A stretch of DNA of 64,000 nt from Spirochaeta lutea. GTDB taxonomy: Bacteria; Spirochaetota; Spirochaetia; DSM-27196; Salinispiraceae. The first letter of the stretch is position 1. Every line of letters begins with the position of its first letter. A model generated the notes under the pieces. That model ran no database searches, was not told where the DNA came from, and saw only the letters and a program-made list of their open reading frames with translations. Location: NCBI RefSeq assembly GCF_000758165.1, contig NZ_JNUP01000045.1, forward strand, positions 1 to 64,000, in the 5' to 3' direction. Shown piece by piece: positions 52,434-59,233 of this stretch. The translations under genes and the position numbers were made by a program.

Positions 52434-54413
52434 ATGGCACCATTATATGATTCAGTTTCACAGCTTCCCATCGGAGACCCCCAAGGCTTTTCAGCCCTGA
52501 TCGAGTCTCCCCCAGTCTTCCAGGCTGTATCGGACTTCAGTAAGCCCCTCATTGTCAGCGCCTCAGGTTGGAGGATGGTGTTTGCCTCCTCGAGAGACGA
52601 GGAGGATGCATCTCCGGAGATTCAGCCCGAAGCCAGCATTCTCGCCGGCACCATGGCCCTGGCCTTTGCCCAAATTTTGGCTGCAGCTACCGAAAAATCC
52701 TTCGATCAACTCACCATCACCCTGGCCATGGACTCCCGGCCCACCGGACCGGCACTATCGGACGCCATGCTCCGGGTGTTTCTGGATCTGGGTATCCACG
52801 TCCACTACCTCTTCATCGCTTCTGCACCCGAGGCCATGGCCTACACCAAACAGAACCCGCAGCTGGACGGGTTTTGTTACATCTCCGCCAGCCATAACCC
52901 CATCGGCCACAACGGTGTGAAGTTTGGACTTGAATCGGGAAGTGTTCTGGGCGGGGATTCGGCGCGGGAGCTCATTACCCTCTTCACCAGCCTCAGGACC
53001 GACCCGAACATTCCTCAAACCGTCTTCGACCATTTTAAGTCCTGTTCCCCTTCACTCCTGGAGAAAACCCTTCACGACAGTCATACCCACAAAAACCACA
53101 GCCTCCAATATTACCGGGATTTCTCCCACCAGGTGGCCGCAGATACCACGGATCCTCAACTCATCCAGGGACGAATCGCCGACCTTCACCAGGGCATCCG
53201 TAACAACCGGGTGGGAATCCTGGCGGAACTGAACGGCAGTGCCCGGACCCTGACCATTGACCGACAGTACCTGGAAGATCTGGGGGTAGCCATCCGGGTT
53301 GTCAACGGCGTCCCCCGGCAGATCACCCACCGCATCGTACCCGAAGGCCGCAGTCTGGACCTGTGTATCGCTGAATTAGAAAAAGCCTATCAAGAGGATT
53401 CAAGCTTTCAATTGGGTTACGTTCCCGACAACGACGGAGACCGGGGCAATCTGGTCTACCTCAATGCTTCGACCGGAAAGGCACAGCAAATCGAAGCCCA
53501 GGAGGTCTTTGCCCTGACGGTAATGGCAGAACTTTCTTGGCTGGTGTACACCGGCCAGCTCACCTATGATGAAAAAAACAAGGCAAACCAGCGGGTTGCA
53601 GTGGCGATTAACGGTCCAACCAGTATGCGGATCGAGGAGCTCTGCCGGGCCTTCGATGTGGAGGTATTCCGTGCGGAGGTCGGGGAAGCCAACGTAGTAA
53701 CCCTGGCGCAGAACCTCCGGAAAAAGGGCTACCTGGTCCGTATCCTTGGCGAAGGTTCCAACGGCGGCAACATCACTCATCCCTCAACCGTCCGGGATCC
53801 TTTGAATACCATCTGTTCGGTTCTCAAGGTCCTGACTATGAAGGGTGATTCCAACGCCTCTGCCTCCCCTAAAAGCACCAGCGCCTCCTCCCCCGGAGCC
53901 GGCTCCCCTTCCGGCCTCTTCGAGATCTACTGCCACCGAATCGGGAGGCCCTACAACCCTGACTTCACCCTTCAGGATGTCCTTCAGGCCCTGCCCGAGT
54001 ACATCACCACCAGTGCCTATGAGGATCGGGCCATTCTGCGGATCAAGACGGAGGAACATAGTCTGCTTAAGGAACGGTACGAACAACTATTCCGCAGGGA
54101 ATGGCCGGAGCACGAATCCTGGTTCAACAAAACCCTGGGGGTCGTTACCTGGCGGGAGGTGAATTACGAGGGGATCCATGAACGGGTTGGCTTCGGGCCG
54201 GAATACCGCACCGGTTCCCAACGCGGCGGTTTGAAAATTCTCTTCAAGGATGAAACCGGAATTCCCGTGGCATTCATCTGGATGCGGGGATCCGGCACAG
54301 AACCCGTTTTCCGGGTGTTGGCTGATGTCCGGGGCTCGGACCCCTCCCTGGAGGAGTACCTCTTACACTGGCATGTCTCCATGATTCAAAAAGCCGATTC
54401 CCAGGGCTCCTAG
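52434..54413 (+). CDS. Phosphoglucomutase/phosphomannomutase family protein
   Basis: A 659-residue alpha-D-phosphohexomutase, moving phosphate between C1 and C6 of hexoses for glycogen, cell-envelope sugars or glycolysis. The phosphoserine loop is ISASHNPIGHNGVKFG, the metal loop PDNDGDRGN, the sugar-binding loop GEGSNGGN, and the C-terminal phosphate-binding end WMRGSGTEPVFRVLADV. It is longer than the usual ~450-550 residues. An N-terminal extension and an Ala/Ser/Pro/Gly-rich insertion (residues ~475-497) account for part of this. Glucose or mannose specificity cannot be read. GGAG precedes the ATG. It may be co-transcribed with the upstream barrel gene. Confidence 0.88.
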   Translation: MAPLYDSVSQLPIGDPQGFSALIESPPVFQAVSDFSKPLIVSASGWRMVFASSRDEEDASPEIQPEASILAGTMALAFAQILAAATEKSFDQLTITLAMDSRPTGPALSDAMLRVFLDLGIHVHYLFIASAPEAMAYTKQNPQLDGFCYISASHNPIGHNGVKFGLESGSVLGGDSARELITLFTSLRTDPNIPQTVFDHFKSCSPSLLEKTLHDSHTHKNHSLQYYRDFSHQVAADTTDPQLIQGRIADLHQGIRNNRVGILAELNGSARTLTIDRQYLEDLGVAIRVVNGVPRQITHRIVPEGRSLDLCIAELEKAYQEDSSFQLGYVPDNDGDRGNLVYLNASTGKAQQIEAQEVFALTVMAELSWLVYTGQLTYDEKNKANQRVAVAINGPTSMRIEELCRAFDVEVFRAEVGEANVVTLAQNLRKKGYLVRILGEGSNGGNITHPSTVRDPLNTICSVLKVLTMKGDSNASASPKSTSASSPGAGSPSGLFEIYCHRIGRPYNPDFTLQDVLQALPEYITTSAYEDRAILRIKTEEHSLLKERYEQLFRREWPEHESWFNKTLGVVTWREVNYEGIHERVGFGPEYRTGSQRGGLKILFKDETGIPVAFIWMRGSGTEPVFRVLADVRGSDPSLEEYLLHWHVSMIQKADSQGS

Positions 54414-54470
54414 GACCCGGATCCCTCCGGGGTTGGCTCGGGCGATCTAGCTGTATCCGGTATCCCCCCC

Positions 54471-54515
54471 AAAAAAAACGATCCGCCACCGAGCTTAAAA
54501 CGCTGGTGGCGGATC
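54471..54515 (-). terminator. Strong rho-independent terminator
   Basis: On the minus strand GATCCGCCACC pairs with GGTGGCGGATC around a 14-nt loop and is followed by eight T residues. It would end a minus-strand transcript from 54516 upward, not the plus-strand phosphomutase mRNA. Confidence 0.85.
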
Positions 54516-54628
54516 CCATGGAAATCCTAGGCCTACCCCCAAGGCAGATACCTCATCTTAAGGGATTAGCCTGCCCCCATGAAACCCTGGGTTTGCACCC
54601 TCGGCCCCGTACTGCAGACTAATCCACT
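54516..54628 (-). ncRNA. Candidate structured small RNA between two terminators
   Basis: This gene-free minus-strand segment lies after the terminator of the surface-protein operon (54629-54663) and before its own strong terminator (54471-54515). It folds readily: GGATTAG-T-CTGC pairs with GCAG-G-CTAATCC, extended outward by CTTA/TAAG and GGCCT/AGGCC. A small GCCT-TGGGGGT-AGGC hairpin lies on the 3' side. It resembles a long bulged rod but matches no RNA family I can name; hallmark loops of SRP RNA are absent. It could instead be a 3' UTR. No separate promoter was identified. Confidence 0.35.
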
Positions 54629-54663
54629 AAGAAAAGGCCACGGAATCAAGATACGATTCCGTG
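54629..54663 (-). terminator. Terminator of the surface-protein operon
   Basis: CACGGAATC-7 nt-GATTCCGTG followed by GGCCTTTTCTT on the minus strand, about 65 nt beyond the last stop codon of the operon. Confidence 0.65.
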
Positions 54664-54726
54664 AACCCTCCTTCCCGATACACGGGAGAGCCCCCCGGCA
54701 TCGGGAATGAACTGACGGTAGGCTGC

Positions 54727-55167
54727 CTATTCAGGTTTCGCTGCCATCAGTCCCTCATCCACATCCTTCTCGGCATCCCAGGTAAGTTCCCAGTTACCGC
54801 CGTCCATGGTGATGTCCTGGGCATCAAACACATTGGCGTTATCGTGGGGATCCTTGAAGGTACCCAGGGCTGCAAACTTCCAGGTTCCAGACTGGACGAT
54901 CTTGAACTCTGAATTCCCGGGCTTTACCTCAATGGGGGTCTCAAACTCCCAGGTAACCGTCGCATCCGAGGAGGCGGTTGCCAGGTTTGTATTGTCCCAG
55001 GATGATTCGAAGAATCCCCCAGCCAGGGCATAGGTCCCGTCTTCCGGCAGGTTCACCGCCGTAATCTTGGTGATAAATACCCCGGATGCATTATGCAGGG
55101 TATTACCGCAGCTGCCGAGCATAAGGACAGCAGCCGCTAACAGTATGAAATAAAGTGCTTTCTTCAT
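54727..55167 (-). CDS. Small lipoprotein, possible carbohydrate-binding fold
   Basis: A 146-residue lipoprotein (lipobox LGSC, Cys20). The mature part is beta-rich; ALAGGFFESSWDNTN, EFETPIEVKPGNSEFKIVQSGTWKFAALG and GGNWELTWDA recall the E-set/SusE-like repeats in the two larger proteins encoded upstream. No family can be assigned. AGGAGACGTACC precedes the ATG, and the gene is 12 nt downstream of the barrel gene, closing the operon. A surface glycan-binding role is inferred from the neighbours. Confidence 0.65.
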   Translation of the reverse strand: MKKALYFILLAAAVLMLGSCGNTLHNASGVFITKITAVNLPEDGTYALAGGFFESSWDNTNLATASSDATVTWEFETPIEVKPGNSEFKIVQSGTWKFAALGTFKDPHDNANVFDAQDITMDGGNWELTWDAEKDVDEGLMAAKPE

Positions 55168-55179
55168 TGGTACGTCTCC

Positions 55180-57186
55180 TTAGAAATTCCAAACAATGCC
55201 GAAGCTCATGAAACCGCGGCCTTCACCGCCCAGGTTCTTCACGAAGTTATCCTCGAATTCCACGGCGGCGTTTTCCTTACCACTGAAGGGACTAAAATCG
55301 TAACCCAGCTGCATGAACACAACCCCGGCCCGTAGACTCTCCGGCAGGGTGATTGCACCCCCCAAAGCGGCACCGAAGGGAGAGGTCTGCCCTTCATCCA
55401 AACGGCCGATCATGCTCAAACTAGTCTGAACCGTTTCGGCTATCCCGGCGCGGGTTATGAAGGTTATATCGTCTCCCTTCCAACCCAGATCAAAATCTAG
55501 GGTCGGTAGGGCAGAGGCAAGGTTAACCAACCGTGCATTTGCATACACCGCGTGGGGTTGGGCATCGGCCGCAGTATAGCCGTATCCTGCACCCAGGGAC
55601 GCAATGCTATCGGAAAGCTCAGCCACTGCAACGGAACCGCCCGCTTCAGTAAGAGAAAACTCAGAAGCAAGCTCCATCTTCGCATAGCCGTTTACGGTGG
55701 CATCAAGGCCCAGAGCTGAAGCAAGGTAGAGATTAAGGTAGGGATTAAACTTGTTTACCAGAGTCCCCGCGAACAGATGGTCAGTCTCCAAATCGTAGTT
55801 CAATCCGAACTGAAACAGGTCCACCGGCTTCGTGGAGGGAGAAACTCCAGCCTTGAAGGTGCCCGATGAAAGGGTATCATTTTCCCCGAAGAGGGTTGTT
55901 ACGTTATTTCCGGCCCATTTTGCGTAAAATCCGGTCTTGAAGACATCACCGGCGTTAAAATCACCGGAAAGACCAACCACAAACCCCTCTGCAGCATCGA
56001 AGGCAGTAGCAGCATCAATGGTAGTTAATCCCTCGAATTTAAGGGTAAGCATATCCTTAACGATGGGTGCGGTTACCCCCAGCCCCAGGGTATGCTTCGC
56101 ATCAAAGAAGTAGTACCGCAGGGGATTTCCATCCAACCGGTTCGCCAGGGTGTTGTAGAGAAGAGATACGGTGTAGTCGGCCAAACCGAGATCGATCCAG
56201 CTGTACATGCCATGACCACCCTCCCGCTTGGTTAGTCCAAGAAGAACATCCAGGGTAATACCGTCGGCAAGCTCCCGAATCTGGCTGCCGTTAGCAAGCT
56301 CCAGGTAGCCGTCATTGGCACTGGATTCATTGGTAAAGGTCTTGAAGAGGAGTTCCCTGGTAGACTGATCACTCTTGGCATACTTATAACCCGTAGACAG
56401 GTCTACAATTCCGGTTTTGAGTCCGGCCTTGAAATGGCCCAGTTCAGGGAGGGCATTGCCGTTAAAGGCATGAAAGGGTGCAAAGAACGCAGAGCCAAGG
56501 TTTTCCAGACCGTCAACCACCGTTACCTCGGGGTCTAACAGGTTATCGGGATCAGCGGATGCATCCGGAACCTGTTTGTAGAGATTCACACTGCCATCGA
56601 AGGCTTTGATCTCCAAGAAGGTACTGATGCCGGGCAGGATATCTGCAGTCAGCTTCCAGTATGATTTGGTAACCAGGTCACTGAAATCAGTTTCGAGTCC
56701 CCGGAGGGTATTCCCTTCTACATCCGGGGCAATCGAGGATGTCAGGAATTCTGTGTTGGAGTACACCTGGGTGTAGGTACCGAAGGTGATCTTGGAGCGG
56801 AAGATATCTTCATCTTTACCGCTGGGAACCAGATCGGCCACGGCCACAACCCCGTTCTTTCCGCCATATCCATCTTCGGTGGTGGCGGGTGCAAGACCTT
56901 CCATGGTACTCAGGTATTCACCGTCCACAACGTACTTGAAGGTGATGGTATCCCCGGGCTGTACATCCATGCGGTATACCCAAACTCCTTCCTCAAGAGT
57001 CATAGGTGTCTTTTCAGTATCCCAGCCTTGAAAGGGACCGGCAATATTGACCTGTTGGGCGTCCGGATTTTCATACCGGAACTCCAGTACATACTCATCG
57101 GGTAGTTCCAAGCCCACCGAAGACTCGGTGTACCCTGGCACCAGGGCCGTAAGCATGATGAATAAGATTAGTAATGCTTTTTTCAT
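55180..57186 (-). CDS. Outer-membrane beta-barrel with N-terminal E-set/CBM48-like domain
   Basis: A 668-residue exported protein. A signal peptide (about 1-20, ending PGYTES) leads into an ~85-residue domain of glycogen-recognition type: LEFRYENPDAQQVNIAGPFQGWD, then MTLEEGVWVYRMDVQPGD and FKYVVDGEY. The remaining ~550 residues are alternating beta strands with short turns, ending in FMSFGIVWNF. The terminal Phe marks an outer-membrane barrel. A carbohydrate-binding module in front of a barrel suggests a sugar-selective porin or glycan receptor, but the combination is unusual and the ligand is not known. It is preceded by AGGAGTTAATCG and lies 19 nt after the FN3 lipoprotein gene. Confidence 0.72.
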   Translation of the reverse strand: MKKALLILFIMLTALVPGYTESSVGLELPDEYVLEFRYENPDAQQVNIAGPFQGWDTEKTPMTLEEGVWVYRMDVQPGDTITFKYVVDGEYLSTMEGLAPATTEDGYGGKNGVVAVADLVPSGKDEDIFRSKITFGTYTQVYSNTEFLTSSIAPDVEGNTLRGLETDFSDLVTKSYWKLTADILPGISTFLEIKAFDGSVNLYKQVPDASADPDNLLDPEVTVVDGLENLGSAFFAPFHAFNGNALPELGHFKAGLKTGIVDLSTGYKYAKSDQSTRELLFKTFTNESSANDGYLELANGSQIRELADGITLDVLLGLTKREGGHGMYSWIDLGLADYTVSLLYNTLANRLDGNPLRYYFFDAKHTLGLGVTAPIVKDMLTLKFEGLTTIDAATAFDAAEGFVVGLSGDFNAGDVFKTGFYAKWAGNNVTTLFGENDTLSSGTFKAGVSPSTKPVDLFQFGLNYDLETDHLFAGTLVNKFNPYLNLYLASALGLDATVNGYAKMELASEFSLTEAGGSVAVAELSDSIASLGAGYGYTAADAQPHAVYANARLVNLASALPTLDFDLGWKGDDITFITRAGIAETVQTSLSMIGRLDEGQTSPFGAALGGAITLPESLRAGVVFMQLGYDFSPFSGKENAAVEFEDNFVKNLGGEGRGFMSFGIVWNF

Positions 57187-57205
57187 CGATTAACTCCTGT
57201 TTTCG

Positions 57206-58705
57206 TTATTCCCAGACGGTGGTGCCGTCGATGGCCATGCTGGCCCGTCCGCCCCCGGCTGCATCAATAGTCACGGTGTAGTCCGAGCCGAATGCAAAGC
57301 CGCCATCCGGTTTAGCCTCTCCTTCGTTCCCGATACCCCAGTTGGAATCACCAGAGTCGTAGGAATGATCATCATCTAAATTATTCCAGGCATTAGGCTC
57401 TAACACACTGTAGTCCACTCCGGCAGGTGCACTCCAATCTCCTCCACCAACTACCAAGCGGAATAGGATCTTGTTAAGCCCTTCTTGGTCCGAAACGGTC
57501 ACATCGGCATTCCCCGAGGCATCGAAGTTCAGGGTATAGGCGCCATGGGTCCAACCGCTAACCGTGAAATCACCGACCAGATCGGCTGTACCGTTGGCTA
57601 ATCCGGTAAAGTTCCTGAATTGGAAGGTGATATTTGCCGGTGAAACATAGGAGAGAAGAATCTCCGGGGTATCAGAATCCCCTTCCTGCCCTGCGAAGTA
57701 ATAGCTGATGGTCACCTTGCCGTTCGAGGCTGGTACGGTGTAGGTGATGCTGGTTCCACTCTCGCCATCACCGTATGCAGCTGCATCAAAGGCGGTATTG
57801 TTCACCAGGGAGTGGCTGGCCGCATCGCCGTAGCGGGTGGAGTCATCGTTATTTCCAATAACAAATTCCAGCGTATCCCCGGCTGTTACGTCCATGGTTA
57901 TTTCCCACTCGTTCTGGGTGACCATGCCCATGTAGTAACTTTCACCGTCATTGGTTCCGCCTACAAAGGAGAGCTTAGGCGAGAAGGGAGCCACCTGGGA
58001 TTCTTCGTATTCCACTAGCAGCTCGGGTACGCCTTCATCGTTTTCAAACTTGAAGGTCATGGTTATCCGTCCTTCACCTTCCACAGCAAGGCTCATGTTG
58101 GGAAGCTCGTCCCCGGTTCTCAGTTCGAAGGCGGTACCAACAGCAATCTCAGTGTCCTCAAGATTGGTGTAGGCATTATCCCAACTCCCAAGCTTTCGTA
58201 TTTTAAATTCCAGATCGGTTCCATCGGTGAGGAAGGTATAGGTCCACTCGTACTCGCTTACCTTCGTCATAGCACCGTTACCGTCCCAGCCGCCCGGGGT
58301 TCCGATTCCGATAACCTCGGGGGTAAAGGGAGCAGTGAAGCTGCCCTTGGGAGTAGCCGTAATAGAAGCCCCCTCGGCGGCCACTACCCCATTCTCAGCC
58401 ACGGTTTTTACCACGAAAGTATATTCAGTACCTGCGGTCAAGTCCGTTACACTGAGGGCTCCGTCACCCTTGGCAACATCGACAGTAACAGTCTCCACAC
58501 CCTCTGCGGAGTACTCTACCTTCAGTCCAGAAAAGCTAACCTCGGGATCTGTCCAGGTAAGATCTACCTTAGCAACCCCGGCGGCCGCTACTAGGTCAGA
58601 AACCACCACGGCTCCCCCGTCGCTTCCTACTAGCGGATTAGCACAGCCCACTGAAACGATCAGCAATGCAAGAATGCTTATCCCTAAGACAAACAGTTTC
58701 TTCAT
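57206..58705 (-). CDS. Multidomain lipoprotein: fibronectin III plus carbohydrate-binding-like modules
   Basis: A 499-residue lipoprotein (lipobox VSVGC, Cys21). A fibronectin type III domain (about 35-118; LTAGTEYTFVVKTVAENG) is followed by three beta-sandwich modules beginning near PEVIGIGTPGGWDGNGAM, PKLSFVGGTNDGES and ANITFQFRNFTG. The first resembles SusE/starch-binding type domains (GWDGNG...LEFKIRK). A surface glycan-binding lipoprotein is likely. It heads the three-gene cluster, behind a promoter with two LacI-type operators. The ATG has GGAGG nine bases upstream, and a CCGCGG-TGTAT-CCGCGG hairpin (58730-58746) lies in the leader. Confidence 0.72.
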   Translation of the reverse strand: MKKLFVLGISILALLIVSVGCANPLVGSDGGAVVVSDLVAAAGVAKVDLTWTDPEVSFSGLKVEYSAEGVETVTVDVAKGDGALSVTDLTAGTEYTFVVKTVAENGVVAAEGASITATPKGSFTAPFTPEVIGIGTPGGWDGNGAMTKVSEYEWTYTFLTDGTDLEFKIRKLGSWDNAYTNLEDTEIAVGTAFELRTGDELPNMSLAVEGEGRITMTFKFENDEGVPELLVEYEESQVAPFSPKLSFVGGTNDGESYYMGMVTQNEWEITMDVTAGDTLEFVIGNNDDSTRYGDAASHSLVNNTAFDAAAYGDGESGTSITYTVPASNGKVTISYYFAGQEGDSDTPEILLSYVSPANITFQFRNFTGLANGTADLVGDFTVSGWTHGAYTLNFDASGNADVTVSDQEGLNKILFRLVVGGGDWSAPAGVDYSVLEPNAWNNLDDDHSYDSGDSNWGIGNEGEAKPDGGFAFGSDYTVTIDAAGGGRASMAIDGTTVWE

Positions 58706-58757
58706 CTTCGAAACCTCCTATTGTTGTCTCCGCGGATACACCGCGGCTCTCGGCATG

Positions 58758-58775
58758 ATTGTAAACCGGTTTACA
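58758..58775 (-). promoter_or_regulatory. LacI-family operator overlapping a -10 box
   Basis: TGTAAACCGGTTTACA (58760-58775) is a perfect 16-bp palindrome of the LacI/MalR/CcpA operator type with a central CG. On the minus strand it overlaps a TACAAT -10 hexamer (58758-58763) 53 nt before the gene start, so binding should block transcription of the surface-protein operon. Confidence 0.7.
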
Positions 58776-58877
58776 CAGACACAGTGAGAGACCTCAGACG
58801 GACCTAACGCCGCTCACCTGAGCCTGCATACCTCGGAATACGGGTTGGGGGGTTCTTAAGTGTTCTTCAGGGGGGAA

Positions 58878-58889
58878 TAAACCGGTTTA
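58878..58889. promoter_or_regulatory. Second LacI-family operator
   Basis: TAAACCGGTTTA is the central 12 bp of the downstream operator, again a perfect palindrome. The two centres are 116 bp apart, close to eleven helical turns, which would suit repression by looping. From here to 59233 no gene is seen; an ATGAAAG-AG-CTTTCAT inverted repeat lies at 59128-59143. Confidence 0.6.
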
Positions 58890-59233
58890 GTTCCGGACAT
58901 ACCCTTAGTACTATCGACAGGATTTAATCATCCAGGTGATGGAAAAACCATCCTTGGGAATGATTATCTGGTAGGATCCCCTGATAGCGGCTCCTTGGAA
59001 CATCTTAAGATTGTGAATTGAATTGCTACGTGATAGGCTTCATTCGTACCCCCATTGTTTTATACCCCTATCAACTATAAAAACATTACTTTCATTTTCC
59101 TGCAAGATTTTTTTTCCATTTTTAGCCATGAAAGAGCTTTCATTTATCCTTTCAGATGACCGAACACTGGTTATGGAAACCAATCCAACGAGAGGATGAG
59201 GGAAAATTTGTACTTCTATACCTTCGCAATGGG

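Noticed and set aside
54516-54660. SRP (4.5S) RNA on the plus strand
   Set aside because: CCAAGGCAGATACC resembles part of the SRP RNA tip, but the GGAAGG-AGCAGCC loop that should precede it is missing.
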